Notes: a model not told the origin generated them from the sequence alone. Counted from the first letter of the stretch, positions 7,351-16,400 are shown. The stretch is 64,000 nucleotides of DNA from Winogradskyella sp. (GCF_028282165.1 NZ_JANQIM010000014.1:35158-99157); one strand, 5' to 3'. Made by a program: numbers and translations.

Positions 7351-7833
7351 ATGAAATTCATCAAAGCATCTGTCATAGGACTACTCTTCTCATTATTTAG
7401 CATGTTGGGCTTTGCCCAGGAGATGGAATGGGAAGGGTTGGATTTATCAGATTATCCGTTTATTGAAGGCAATTTTGCTAAAGCAGAGCGATATTCTTTT
7501 CAGAAGAATAAACTAGTCATACATATTTCAGGTGGGCAGGGAATTGAAGAAGAGCCGGAACCCTATACAGCCAGAGAACATGCCGAGATTTTATACAATG
7601 GGTTCAAAAACTTTGAATACACCAATTCCCCAACCGAGATTATCGTGTTTTATTATAAAGCAGGGAAGAACAGAGTAACGAAGGCCAGTGTAGTGATTTG
7701 CGGTGAAGAATATACATCCAAAAGCGGTGAGACAAATTTTTCGCCAGCCGCAATAGGCAATGCCATAGATATATTCACTAAACGCTTTTATCAAGCGCGA
7801 GGATGGTTGAAGAAACCAAAGAAAAAGGGATGA
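7351..7833 (+). CDS. Exported protein of unknown function
   Basis: I chose the ATG at 7351 because the sequence MKFIKASVIGLLFSLFSMLGFAQE is a clear Sec signal peptide; an upstream in-frame ATG at 7270 would bury it. The mature protein of about 140 residues has no family I recognise. It contains acidic stretches, one Cys in VVICGEEY, and a basic C-terminus KKPKKKG. A strong terminator lies about 110 bases downstream. It is not part of the cassette array, being in the opposite orientation. Confidence 0.7.
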   Translation: MKFIKASVIGLLFSLFSMLGFAQEMEWEGLDLSDYPFIEGNFAKAERYSFQKNKLVIHISGGQGIEEEPEPYTAREHAEILYNGFKNFEYTNSPTEIIVFYYKAGKNRVTKASVVICGEEYTSKSGETNFSPAAIGNAIDIFTKRFYQARGWLKKPKKKG

Positions 7834-7942
7834 GTTTAGTTTAAGCCTATACCTTTAGCCTCAGGGAAAAGAAGTTTCGTTTCTTTTTGCGAGGGGTCAT
7901 GGATACCAGTTATTTAAATAAAGATTAATATTTCTAAATGTT

Positions 7943-7983
7943 ACAGCGATATTTTAAGTATGGAGTATCGCTGTTTTTGTTTT
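7943..7983 (+). terminator. Rho-independent terminator
   Basis: Perfect 9-bp arms ACAGCGATA (7943-7951) and TATCGCTGT (7966-7974) with a 14-base loop are followed by a T-rich tail. It lies between the exported protein gene and the ABM monooxygenase gene. Confidence 0.75.
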
Positions 7984-8008
7984 AACAAAAAAGTAATATC
8001 TTTTTGGT

Positions 8009-8308
8009 ATGAAAGTCGTCGTAGGTATATGGAAAATTAAAGCGGGCAAACGTCAAGAATTTATTCTTGAGAGTAAACGTGTTTCTGAAGCCTCTAAGGA
8101 TGAATCAGGACTATTAAGTTATTCATTTTCTGAAAGTCATTTAGAAGAGAATACTTTCATTTTTTTTGAGGAATGGAAAGATGATAAAGCTATTTCGTAT
8201 CATAAGTCGCAACCATATTTTAAAACTTTTATAGAGAACACTAAGGAAATGCTGGTAGAAGACTTCTCGGGAAATATATACAGCATAAATAGCATTCATT
8301 CTTTTTAA
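8009..8308 (+). CDS. ABM-domain monooxygenase (YgiN-like)
   Basis: The 99-residue protein fits the antibiotic biosynthesis monooxygenase (ABM) fold. It has a first strand VVVGIWKIKAGKRQEF, then ESGLLSYSFSESHLEENTFIFFEEWKDDKAISYHKSQPYFKTF, the typical W-x-D/H-x-x-S-x-x-F helix pattern. Family members oxidise quinols or small aromatics without a cofactor, or are dimeric proteins of unknown role. It is a single gene between a terminator and a promoter-like box. Confidence 0.8.
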   Translation: MKVVVGIWKIKAGKRQEFILESKRVSEASKDESGLLSYSFSESHLEENTFIFFEEWKDDKAISYHKSQPYFKTFIENTKEMLVEDFSGNIYSINSIHSF

Positions 8309-8451
8309 CAAAACAACGATCTTATTAATTTGAAAATAGACGGGATTTATTTGTAAAGAAAAAACAGGCAAAACACCGCTTCAACTGCGTAATACTTAAA
8401 ATTGGTCATCTCTTATTTGTTTATGGTTTAGCCTGTTGCTTATAGCACAGG

Positions 8452-8459
8452 TACATTTG
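8452..8459 (+). promoter_or_regulatory. Bacteroidota -7-like box
   Basis: TACATTTG matches the Bacteroidota TAnnTTTG consensus and is followed by the same GTAGTG-like context as the box at 9758. It lies about 100 bases upstream of the frameshifted membrane-protein gene. No good -33 TTTG is seen at the ideal distance. The rest of 8309-8556 holds nothing recognisable. Confidence 0.35.
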
Positions 8460-8556
8460 TAGTGTTTATTAATTATAGGTTATGAAATTTTCAGAAACAA
8501 AAAACAGAACAGAGCCATCATTAAACCTTTATAGTTAAGTTTACACACATCATAAA

Positions 8557-8790
8557 ATGAAAAAGCTAAAATCAACATTTATTGCTTGGATAGCTATCTA
8601 TCCTGCAATTGCAGCTGTATTATTGGTGTTTGGAAACTATTTAACACACAAACCAATTCTGTTGCGTACCTTTATTATAACTGTCGTTTTAGTACCATTA
8701 ATGATATATATTGATTCCGTTTTGGACTAGAGTCTTTACAAGAATTACATTCCGCAGTATTTATTATATTTATTTTAGAAAAGATAAATA
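8557..8790 (+). pseudogene. Frameshifted copy of the small membrane protein encoded at 13127
   Basis: From the ATG at 8557 the reading frame gives MKKLKSTFIAWIAIYPAI and continues to LVPLMIY. It closely parallels the intact 67-residue protein at 13127 (MKKLKTSFIVWIAIYPAI...LVPLMVY). It then shifts frame and stops at TAG 8728-8730 after 57 codons. In another frame the homology continues as LIPFWTRVF, matching LIPFWTKVF of the intact copy, up to a stop near 8790. The change is small and could also be a sequencing error. Confidence 0.7.
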
Positions 8791-8814
8791 ACACAGTTTT
8801 ATGTCTAAGGTGAA

Positions 8815-9705
8815 TTGAAATTCTACACGCAAATACAAGACTTGTTGAGTGACTGGAATATTGATACGCCATTATTGCATCCCGATATATTTATTTTCAA
8901 GATTGAAGACTATTTTGGTGAACAATCTATGTCGTTTGGACCATACAGGCACAATTTTTTTGAATTAACTTTTGGAATAGGCCATGATGTAGATATAAAA
9001 ATAGGCACTTCTGTATTTAAGCCTATGGATGCTTCGCTATCATTTACCTCACCCTATCAAATATCATCTTGGAGGGTTAATAAATTTAAAAGCGATTCGC
9101 TAGGTTATATGATTTTGTTTAATCCTCAACTTTTTGGAAGTACAGTTAATAAAATTACCCTCTACAATCACTATTCATATCTTAACCTTCATACTTCGCC
9201 AAATTTATTCTTAAACGAAACTCAGCAAGGCATAATTGTAAGCTTAATGCAGCAATTGTATAAAGAATATAGGGATGATGAACAGAAGGGTTATGAGCGT
9301 ATTATAGCATCCTATTTAACTATTTTGTTGGAAAAAATAAGAACCTTTTTTGAAGAATCCACAACAAAAAGAGCATTTGCCAATAGGGCTGAGGAGATTA
9401 CTTTTCTTTTTGAAAACTTATTGAAGGAGCAGTCTAGTTATAAAAACAAGATGCCGTATTATGCATCTCAACTACATATAAGTACATCATATCTCACTGA
9501 AGTAGTAAAACGGGTAACAAGTAAAACACCTATTTCAATTGTACAAGAATATTTGGTGTTAAAAGCAAAAACTTTACTCTCCCAGAATAATAAGCCAATA
9601 GCAGTAATAGCAGACGAATTGGGCTTTAATGAAGCTTCTAACTTCAATAAATACTTTAAAAAAAATACAGGGTTAACACCAAGCGCATATCGTAAATTAC
9701 CTTGA
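8815..9705 (+). CDS. AraC family transcriptional regulator
   Basis: The 296-residue protein has an N-terminal cupin-like sensing half (about 1-170) and a C-terminal double helix-turn-helix (about 195-295). The latter ends in the typical AraC signature, IAVIADELGFNEASNFNKYFKKNTGLTPSAYRK by region. The start is a TTG (8815); the next in-frame Met at about residue 39 would remove part of the cupin region. It probably controls the following barrel/DoxX/SMR genes or the preceding degenerate gene. It is a paralogue of the regulators at 11307 and 16834. Confidence 0.88.
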   Translation: MKFYTQIQDLLSDWNIDTPLLHPDIFIFKIEDYFGEQSMSFGPYRHNFFELTFGIGHDVDIKIGTSVFKPMDASLSFTSPYQISSWRVNKFKSDSLGYMILFNPQLFGSTVNKITLYNHYSYLNLHTSPNLFLNETQQGIIVSLMQQLYKEYRDDEQKGYERIIASYLTILLEKIRTFFEESTTKRAFANRAEEITFLFENLLKEQSSYKNKMPYYASQLHISTSYLTEVVKRVTSKTPISIVQEYLVLKAKTLLSQNNKPIAVIADELGFNEASNFNKYFKKNTGLTPSAYRKLP

Positions 9706-9757
9706 AATTTATATGTTTATCCTAATTATTTATAAATAAAATAGTTTTGATTGAAGG

Positions 9758-9765
9758 TAGATTTG
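9758..9765 (+). promoter_or_regulatory. -7-like box for the barrel/DoxX/SMR operon
   Basis: TAGATTTG, followed by TAGTG, fits the TAnnTTTG element and lies 25 bases before the ATG at 9791. A clear -33 TTTG at the normal spacing is not obvious. Confidence 0.4.
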
Positions 9766-9790
9766 TAGTGAACTATAAGTCTATATTTTC

Positions 9791-10411
9791 ATGACGTATA
9801 AATCTATCTTTTTAAGTTGCATTCTTTCCGTCTCTTTCCAAATCAGCTATGGGCAAACTTCAATAGAAACCTTTAGTAGTGAAGATAATTTTATTGTTGA
9901 AGCTTGGTGGTATAAAGTTATAGAAGCAAATCCCAAGTTTAATGTATTTAGTCTCAATGAAGCCATACATAACTATGGGATAGAGGAAACTTTTTTTATG
10001 AATTACACCATTGTAGGTTATGAAATTTCAAAAGGCTTTGGACCCGTTGCCGGAGCACGATTTTTAAGTGATAGAGTTTCGGGTTTAGCAGGTATACAGT
10101 ACGCTTACTATACGCCAATATTTTTTATTACTACAAATATTACGGGTGAGCTGCGAAGCAATCCTTTATTTGAATGGTACACATTATTACAATATAGACC
10201 AAAGCTCACTGAAAAACTAAAACTATTCGCACAGTTCCAAAATGCGATGAACTTCGATGAAAGTGGAAACGACTTTAGCCTACAGCGTCTTAGAGTTGGA
10301 TTAGATTTTAAATGGCTTCAAGCGGGTTTTGCATTAAACACAACACAAACAGGGAAAGATTGGGACTTTGATGCTGAACCTGGACTCTTTTTACGATTAG
10401 AATTAAATTAA
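9791..10411 (+). CDS. Exported outer-membrane barrel-like protein, unknown function
   Basis: This 206-residue protein has a signal peptide ending near ISYGQ. Alternating amphipathic strands follow (for example VVGYEISKGFGPVAGARF, LFAQFQNAMNF, WLQAGFALNTTQ), and it ends in aromatic/hydrophobic strands (LFLRLELN) as small outer-membrane beta-barrels do. I recognise no family. It is first in a cluster with DoxX (12 bases later) and an SMR exporter. Confidence 0.65.
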   Translation: MTYKSIFLSCILSVSFQISYGQTSIETFSSEDNFIVEAWWYKVIEANPKFNVFSLNEAIHNYGIEETFFMNYTIVGYEISKGFGPVAGARFLSDRVSGLAGIQYAYYTPIFFITTNITGELRSNPLFEWYTLLQYRPKLTEKLKLFAQFQNAMNFDESGNDFSLQRLRVGLDFKWLQAGFALNTTQTGKDWDFDAEPGLFLRLELN

Positions 10412-10423
10412 AAACAAATCATA

Positions 10424-10888
10424 ATGAAAAATCTATTTTTTAAAACAGATAACAACCTAGCTTCTCCAGTATTACGGATTCCATTAGGGATAGTAATTTT
10501 AGTTCATGGTGTAACCAAACTTGGTTCTGGTTTTGAGCCATTTGAGCAGTTTATAGTTGATTATATGGAGCTACCTAGTATTGTCGCATATGTCACTGTA
10601 TTTATTGAAACTGCAAGTGCCTTAATGCTTATTTTAGGATTTGCTACAAGGCTAAACGCCATTGCCTTTTTCGGACTTTTTACAGGAATGATTGTTACGG
10701 TTCACTATGCCATTGGTTTTAGCATGAACTGGAACGGACAACTAGAACCAGGTCAAGAAGGTTATGAATACCATTTGTTAGTCCTAGCTATAAGCTCTGC
10801 TTTGGTGGTTTTAGGTAGTGGCAAATTCTCTATAGACCGTTTAATTGAGACCAGAAATGAGAATAGACGTATAAAAGCAAAAAATTAA
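10424..10888 (+). CDS. DoxX family membrane protein
   Basis: This 154-residue protein has four hydrophobic segments. Near residues 18-35 it has the DoxX pattern of a proline-containing first helix followed by LVHGVTKL, and it has the typical second-helix motif VTVFIETASALMLILGFATR. DoxX proteins are membrane subunits linked to redox and thiol-stress handling. It lies between an outer-membrane-like protein and an SMR transporter with short spacers, suggesting co-transcription. Confidence 0.85.
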   Translation: MKNLFFKTDNNLASPVLRIPLGIVILVHGVTKLGSGFEPFEQFIVDYMELPSIVAYVTVFIETASALMLILGFATRLNAIAFFGLFTGMIVTVHYAIGFSMNWNGQLEPGQEGYEYHLLVLAISSALVVLGSGKFSIDRLIETRNENRRIKAKN

Positions 10889-10893
10889 GTGTT

Positions 10894-11223
10894 ATGAAGT
10901 GGATTTATCTTGTAGTAGCAATTATAAGTGAAGTAATTGCCACATCTGCACTTAAAGAGAGTAATGGCTTTTCTAAACTTTTACCCTCAATAATTACTGT
11001 GATTGGTTATTGTTTTGCTTTCTATTTCCTTTCCTTGGTACTTAGAGAAATATCAGTAGGCGTAGCATATGCGGTTTGGGCAGGTTTCGGAATAATTTTG
11101 ATAACTACAATAGCCTATTATAGATATGGTCAAAAATTAGACATTTATTCGATTTTTGGTATTGCTCTTATAACATTAGGTGTTATTATAATCAATGCGT
11201 TTTCAAAAACTCTTAACCAATAG
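10894..11223 (+). CDS. SMR family small multidrug/guanidinium-type exporter
   Basis: The 109-residue protein has four transmembrane helices. The conserved membrane-embedded glutamate is Glu13 in AIISEVIATSALK, equivalent to EmrE Glu14. The motif GVAYAVWAGFGI (about 55-67) is the SMR signature. It works as a proton-coupled dimer in the inner membrane. The EmrE-like or Gdx-like substrate class cannot be told with confidence. It begins 5 bases after the DoxX gene. Confidence 0.9.
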   Translation: MKWIYLVVAIISEVIATSALKESNGFSKLLPSIITVIGYCFAFYFLSLVLREISVGVAYAVWAGFGIILITTIAYYRYGQKLDIYSIFGIALITLGVIIINAFSKTLNQ

Positions 11224-11306
11224 AATTTTGTTTTAAGTACTTTACAATTAGTATAGTGTCTTATCATCAATTATACAAAATGTTGGAATATCATTATCTT
11301 ACATAA

Positions 11307-12209
11307 GTGAAACATAGCACCTCATATTATAAAAATATTCAGGCGTTACTTCAAGGTTTAAAAACAGTTGAGCCTCTGAGCGCGAACTTTCATATTCATA
11401 AGTTTTCGGACACACCAACAACCTGGGTTAAGGAAACCAGTATTTTTAGAAGTAATACCTACTCTATAATTCTTTTGACTAAAGGTGAAGCCAAGTATAA
11501 GATTGGACTTTCAGAATATAGCATCACCAGTGGTAGTCTTTATTTCCAAGCACCACAGCATTTACGATACTACAACAGGCTATCGGATTGGGAAGGCTAC
11601 GTCATTGTTTTTATGGACAGTTTTTTTGAAGACCATCCAACATTAAAAGCACTTGTTACGCAATTTGAAGGTTTTAAAATAAGTTCAAAAGTAGTTGTTC
11701 CAATGAAGAGTGATGTCCTCTCAGAAACACATTTGATGTTTAAACATTTATATGCCATTAGCTATTCCAAAAGCGAAGACCGCTTAAATAAAGCAAAAGC
11801 ACTTTTAGAGCTTATTATGTTTCAAAGTGTAGAGCATTATAATCAGCTTTACAAAAACCAAAAAGAATCCAAACAACATCGTATTGTAAAACAATTTGAA
11901 CAGATTATTGAAGAGCATTTGTATTTTATAACACAAAGGCAAGTTGAGCGGCAGCTTACCATTTCTGAAATTGCAGAAAGGATTAATGTCAATGCTACTT
12001 ATTTGGGTGAAGTCCTTAAAAAAATTACTGGCAAGACACCAAAGGAAATCTTTTCGGATAGAATTGTTCTTGAAGCACGTTCCCTATTGGCCAATACAGA
12101 TATGGCTATTAATGAAATCGCCTATTTTTTATTATTTCAAGACGCCTCAAACTTCACCAAGTTTTTTAAATTAAAAACAGGTATTTTACCTTCAGAATAC
12201 CGTAAATAA
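11307..12209 (+). CDS. AraC family transcriptional regulator
   Basis: The 300-residue AraC-type protein has an N-terminal cupin-like domain (about 25-150) and a C-terminal double helix-turn-helix, with NATYLGEVLKKITGKTPKE in the first and DASNFTKFFKLKTGILPSEYRK-type sequence in the second. The start is a GTG at 11307, where the protein aligns with the N-termini of its paralogues. It lies just upstream of the aldo-keto reductase gene, its likely target. Confidence 0.88.
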   Translation: MKHSTSYYKNIQALLQGLKTVEPLSANFHIHKFSDTPTTWVKETSIFRSNTYSIILLTKGEAKYKIGLSEYSITSGSLYFQAPQHLRYYNRLSDWEGYVIVFMDSFFEDHPTLKALVTQFEGFKISSKVVVPMKSDVLSETHLMFKHLYAISYSKSEDRLNKAKALLELIMFQSVEHYNQLYKNQKESKQHRIVKQFEQIIEEHLYFITQRQVERQLTISEIAERINVNATYLGEVLKKITGKTPKEIFSDRIVLEARSLLANTDMAINEIAYFLLFQDASNFTKFFKLKTGILPSEYRK

Positions 12210-12320
12210 CATCTTATTTTCATAAAAACTGGAGTTTTCACCAGTAGTTCTTAATTCTTCACCATAAAAACGCATGTAATTCGTCAGACATTTGTACTGT
12301 AATTAAAAACATAGTATATC

Positions 12321-13127
12321 ATGAAAACGAATAAAACATTTAAACTCGGAAATTTTGAAATTAATAGAATTGGTTTCGGCACCATGAGAGCTACTACTGG
12401 TGCTGGTATTTGGGGCGATTCTTTGAATAAAGCAAATGCAATTAAAGTCATTCGTACTGCCATAGAAAATGGGGTTAACTTTATTGATACAGCAGATTCC
12501 TATGGGCCATACACATCAGAATTATTGGTGCAAGAAGCCATTAGCCCTTTTGGTGATAAAGTAATGCTAGCTACAAAAGGCGGGGCCATAAAATATAGAC
12601 CTGGTGCTGTTATGGCTAATGGTCATCCATATTATTTGCGCACTGCTATCGAGGGGAGTTTGAGACGATTGCAAAGGGAAACTATTGATATGTATTTTTT
12701 ACATCGGGTAGATCCAAACATTCCCATTGAGGAATCGGTTGGTGCATTGGCTCAATTTCAAAAAGAAGGCAAAATAAAGCACATAGGTATCTCTAACGTA
12801 ACACTAGAACTTCTTGAGCGAGCGCAATCTGTAGCCAAAATTGATGCGGTGCAAAATGCTTTTAGCTTTAAAGACAGACGATACGAAAATGTAGTCAATA
12901 AAACTAAAGCAGAAAATATTGCTTTTGTTGCACATACGCCAGTAGCAAAAAATACTTGGGATGATATTGCTTTTGCGAAAGCAAAACAAAAAGATATCTC
13001 AGCAAACCAATTATCTCTTTCTTGGTTATTGCAATATGCTCCCAATGTCATTTCCATTCCAGGAACATCTTCTGAAAATCATCTTTTGGAAAATCTAGCG
13101 TCGTACAATCTAACAACTAAAATCTGA
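12321..13127 (+). CDS. Aldo-keto reductase
   Basis: The 268-residue protein has the aldo-keto reductase barrel with its catalytic tetrad visible. Asp and Tyr lie in NFIDTADSYGPY, Lys in VMLATKGG, and His in MYFLHRVD. The NADPH-binding C-terminal loop is suggested by ISIPGTSSENHLLENL. It is shorter than the roughly 300-residue family average but complete. The stop codon overlaps the next start (ATGA at 13127), so the two genes are translationally coupled. Substrate unknown. Confidence 0.9.
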   Translation: MKTNKTFKLGNFEINRIGFGTMRATTGAGIWGDSLNKANAIKVIRTAIENGVNFIDTADSYGPYTSELLVQEAISPFGDKVMLATKGGAIKYRPGAVMANGHPYYLRTAIEGSLRRLQRETIDMYFLHRVDPNIPIEESVGALAQFQKEGKIKHIGISNVTLELLERAQSVAKIDAVQNAFSFKDRRYENVVNKTKAENIAFVAHTPVAKNTWDDIAFAKAKQKDISANQLSLSWLLQYAPNVISIPGTSSENHLLENLASYNLTTKI

Positions 13128-13330
13128 TGAAAAAGCTAAAAACATCTTTCATTGTTTGGATAGCTATTTATCCTGCAATTACGGGAATACTTTTTTTGTT
13201 TGGTGATAGTTTGAATGAACTTCCGATCACAATAAGAACTTTAATTTTGACCCTAGTTTTAGTGCCTTTAATGGTGTATGTATTGATTCCTTTTTGGACT
13301 AAAGTTTTCCTCAAAATAAAAGACCTTTAA
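13127..13330 (+). CDS. Small two-helix membrane protein
   Basis: The 67-residue protein has two predicted transmembrane helices (about 8-26 and 35-57) and a basic C-terminus. It is coupled to the aldo-keto reductase by a one-base overlap. I do not recognise the family. A frameshifted near-copy at 8557 shows that the gene has been duplicated locally. Confidence 0.75.
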   Translation: MKKLKTSFIVWIAIYPAITGILFLFGDSLNELPITIRTLILTLVLVPLMVYVLIPFWTKVFLKIKDL

Positions 13331-13345
13331 CAAGCTTATATACCA

Positions 13346-13353
13346 TAACTTTG
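13346..13353 (+). promoter_or_regulatory. -7-like box before the acetolactate decarboxylase gene
   Basis: TAACTTTG matches TAnnTTTG, 23 bases before the ATG at 13376, in the short gap after the membrane-protein gene. Confidence 0.4.
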
Positions 13354-13375
13354 TAAAAATCTATTTTATACTGAA

Positions 13376-14110
13376 ATGAAGTATACTTTCTATAAGAAGT
13401 TTTGTTTTTTAGTAGCGCTTATGCTTTTGAATTCATGTCGAGAGTCTAATAGGACTAAAATGGAAGAAGGTATTAGCAATTCTGTCGTTACAGTGAGTGC
13501 CATGAAAAATGTTATGTGGAAGGGCGAGCTAGAAGGAAAGGTAAAATTAGATACTATTGTTCCTAGGAAAGGATTATATGGTATCGGACCTTTAGCTTTT
13601 CTTAAAGGAGAGATATTAGTTAATGATGGACTAACTTACGTGTCAAAAGTGGTTAGTCCAAATGAAATGAAGGTTGATGTATTACCCGAAGCCCAAGCAC
13701 CATTTTTTGTTTATGGGCATGTTACGAGTTGGAGAGAACAAAAACTACCCAAAAGTGTTATTGATATGTTATCATTGGAAAAGGCACTAAATGATTTGTT
13801 TAAAGACATAAATGAACCGCTAATATTTAAATTAAAAGGAAGAGTTAAATCGGCAGAAATTCATATTCAAAATCTACCAGATAACACAAAAGTTAGCTCA
13901 CCAAAAGAAGCACATCAAGGGCAAGTAAATTATTCTCTCGAAGATGAAATTGTAGAAATGATAGGTTTTTACTCAAGAGCGCACCATGGTGTTTTTACAC
14001 ATCACGATAGCAATATGCATATCCATTTAATGACTCAAGACAAACAAAAAATGGGACATTTGGATGGACTGGAAATTGGAAAAATGAAACTATATTTGCC
14101 TAAAAAGTAA
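13376..14110 (+). CDS. Acetolactate decarboxylase, lipoprotein form
   Basis: The 244-residue protein matches alpha-acetolactate decarboxylase, which makes acetoin. It has GIGPLAFLKGEILVNDG (about 65-82) and the C-terminal block GVFTHHDSNMHIH followed by MGHLDGL. The H-x-H pair and a third His 11 residues later fit the zinc ligands of the family. Unlike the usual cytoplasmic enzyme it begins with a lipoprotein signal (hydrophobic segment ending LLNSC). It should therefore be anchored outside the cytoplasm. No acetolactate synthase is adjacent, so the physiological substrate is open. Confidence 0.85.
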   Translation: MKYTFYKKFCFLVALMLLNSCRESNRTKMEEGISNSVVTVSAMKNVMWKGELEGKVKLDTIVPRKGLYGIGPLAFLKGEILVNDGLTYVSKVVSPNEMKVDVLPEAQAPFFVYGHVTSWREQKLPKSVIDMLSLEKALNDLFKDINEPLIFKLKGRVKSAEIHIQNLPDNTKVSSPKEAHQGQVNYSLEDEIVEMIGFYSRAHHGVFTHHDSNMHIHLMTQDKQKMGHLDGLEIGKMKLYLPKK

Positions 14111-14367
14111 AATGAATTCAAGGGTGTTTAGTTTAAATATAGATATTTTTCTAATCTATCGCGGTTATGAATAATAGGTGGCTATAAGTTTCTTTATCAA
14201 TCACCAATTTGTAAAATACTTTTAACTACAATTAGCTAGTGTTTCTTGTTTTTCCCAACTATATTGGTAGTTTCATGTAAATATATTTTAATAAAGAGTA
14301 AAACCTCAAAACAATTTAGTATAATGGACTTTAAAGTATTAAATTGAATTTAAATTCATTTATAATA

Positions 14368-14949
14368 ATGAGAACAAAGGATGAAAATAAATTATTTGCC
14401 ATTTTTGATGCTACGGTTAGTCTAACTGCAAAAGTTGGAATTGCAGGGTTGAAAATGTCCTTGATAGCAAAAGAGGCAGACATAGCGGCTGGGACTATAT
14501 ATCTTTATTATAAAAATAAACAGGACCTCTTAAACGCAGTTTATGCAAATCTAAAATCCGAAGGTATATTTTCTGTAATTGGAAGAATTGAGCATCTTCC
14601 TATTCAAGTTCAACTTTTTAGACTGTGGGAAGTTGCATTTGAATATCATGTTGCAAATAACAATAAGTCTATTTTTATAGAACAGTTTGAGCTATCACCT
14701 ATGATATCTCCAGAAAATAAGATATTGGAAGAGGACAGCATATCATATTTGCAAAAAACATTGGAAGAAGCAAAGAAAAAGGGAATAGTTAAACCAATAG
14801 ATAATCATATCATCATTTCTTTAATCCTTGGCTTTATGAAACACTTGGTAGTTCAGGCAACTAAGGATGTGCTAGATACAAACGAAGAAGTTAAGCTCCT
14901 ATGCTATTCAATGTGTTGGGATGCCATTAGAATAATCAATAATGAATAA
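14368..14949 (+). CDS. TetR/AcrR family transcriptional regulator
   Basis: I place the start at the ATG 14368 (MRTKDENKLF), giving 193 residues; a TTG 24 bases upstream is less likely. Residues about 5-55 form the TetR helix-turn-helix with AGLKMSLIAKEADIAAGTIYLYYKNKQDLL by region. The rest is a helical ligand domain. No divergent target gene is adjacent. The gap 14111-14367 holds nothing else recognisable. Confidence 0.88.
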   Translation: MRTKDENKLFAIFDATVSLTAKVGIAGLKMSLIAKEADIAAGTIYLYYKNKQDLLNAVYANLKSEGIFSVIGRIEHLPIQVQLFRLWEVAFEYHVANNNKSIFIEQFELSPMISPENKILEEDSISYLQKTLEEAKKKGIVKPIDNHIIISLILGFMKHLVVQATKDVLDTNEEVKLLCYSMCWDAIRIINNE

Positions 14950-15084
14950 TTATTCATTTTAGATTTTTTTAAGTATATTTAACCATGTTAGTAGATGGTC
15001 ATTTATAAATCGATTCTAAAAAAACGAATTGATATAGACAAATCTCTAACCATTATTCAATACTTAAATTAAACACAATCTAAA

Positions 15085-15525
15085 ATGAAATCCTACCCAA
15101 TTTTCTTTCTTTCAGTCCTATTTGTTTTGTCAAGTTTTTCACCACAAACTAATTTTGATAAGGACACTAAAATACTCATGTCGGCTAAGATCGTATCGAG
15201 TGAAGAATCCGTTAACGTCTTATTTTTTACAGACGGTTCTTATAGTCTTCAAAAACTTAAAAATGGCACTGAAACCAATTCTAAGTCTTTAATGCTCTCA
15301 GAATCTGAGTTAAAAACATTGGAGAAGCTCATTGCAAGAGCAAAACCGCTTGTACTTAAATCCACTTATACCTGTATAGAAAAAAAGGTAAATAAGACAA
15401 ACGCAACACTATATTATTTTGGGAAATCAAAAAAAACGGTAATTGTTAATAATGATTGTCAAAGTAATACCAAGCTCAATAATATAAGAGCCTTTGTAGA
15501 CAAAATTTTGAAAGACGACTTATAG
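15085..15525 (+). CDS. Exported protein of unknown function
   Basis: The 146-residue protein begins with a Sec signal peptide (MKSYPIFFLSVLFVLSSFSPQ). The mature part has two Cys residues (STYTCIEK and NNDCQSN) that may form a disulphide. I recognise no family. It lies between the TetR gene and an alpha/beta hydrolase with ordinary spacers. Confidence 0.65.
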   Translation: MKSYPIFFLSVLFVLSSFSPQTNFDKDTKILMSAKIVSSEESVNVLFFTDGSYSLQKLKNGTETNSKSLMLSESELKTLEKLIARAKPLVLKSTYTCIEKKVNKTNATLYYFGKSKKTVIVNNDCQSNTKLNNIRAFVDKILKDDL

Positions 15526-15584
15526 GTCTAAAAAGACTGATATAATAATCTCACATATTACTACTTAGGTCAATTTATCCAAAT

Positions 15585-16400
15585 ATGAAAAAGCCATTAG
15601 TTAAAATAGCATCTGTGCTTTTTCCTAATCGGGTTGCTTCTTTTGCATACAATCAACTGACTAACCCTCAAGTTCGTAAATTACGAGAAAATGAATTAGC
15701 CACCCTTAATAAAGCAGATAGAGCAAGTATTAAATTTAAGGGTTTTAACATTCAGCTATACACTTGGATGGGTGGCACTAAATCAGTGTTGCTTATTCAT
15801 GGCTGGGAAGGCCAAGCAGGAAATTTTTCAGATATTATTGAAGCTTTGCTAAAAAAAAGCTACACCGTTTATGCATTTGACGGTCCGTCTCATGGATTTA
15901 GTAGTAAAGGAAAAACCAGTTTGTTTGAGTTTACCGAACTCGTTGGATTACTCATTAAAAAGTTTAAAGTTAAGAACTTAGTAAGCCATTCATTTGGTGG
16001 CGTTGCAACAACTTATGCCTTACATCAAAATCCAGAAATCATAATTGACAAGTATGTGTTATTAACAACGCCAGATAAATTCGTTGAGCGTATTGATGAT
16101 GTTTGCCATATAGTAGGCGTTAATAATAGTGTAAAAAAACGTCTAGTGAATAGACTTGAACTTGAAACTGGTAAAACCGTGTTAGATTTAAACGTGAGTG
16201 ATTTTGTAAAATCGATTTATGTAAAACGAGCATTAATAATTCATGATAAAGATGATAAGGTGATACCTATAAATCGCTCACGAAATGTTAGTGATTATTG
16301 GTCCCAATCTGAATTTAAAGAGATAGGTGGTACAGGTCATTTTAGGATATTAAGAACACAATTCGTTATAGACTTGGTTTTGGAATTTTTTAATGAGTAA
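15585..16400 (+). CDS. Alpha/beta hydrolase
   Basis: The 271-residue protein has the alpha/beta hydrolase layout. It has an oxyanion region LLIHGWEG, the strand FDGPSHG, a nucleophile elbow SHSFGG (Ser about 134), an acid in IIHDKDDKVIP and a catalytic His in GTGHFRILR. It has no signal peptide, so it is cytoplasmic. Substrate unknown. Confidence 0.85.
   Translation: MKKPLVKIASVLFPNRVASFAYNQLTNPQVRKLRENELATLNKADRASIKFKGFNIQLYTWMGGTKSVLLIHGWEGQAGNFSDIIEALLKKSYTVYAFDGPSHGFSSKGKTSLFEFTELVGLLIKKFKVKNLVSHSFGGVATTYALHQNPEIIIDKYVLLTTPDKFVERIDDVCHIVGVNNSVKKRLVNRLELETGKTVLDLNVSDFVKSIYVKRALIIHDKDDKVIPINRSRNVSDYWSQSEFKEIGGTGHFRILRTQFVIDLVLEFFNE

Noticed and set aside
7134..7400. 88-codon plus-strand frame before the exported protein gene
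   Set aside because: It overlaps the signal-peptide gene at 7351 in another frame and has no recognisable composition or domain.
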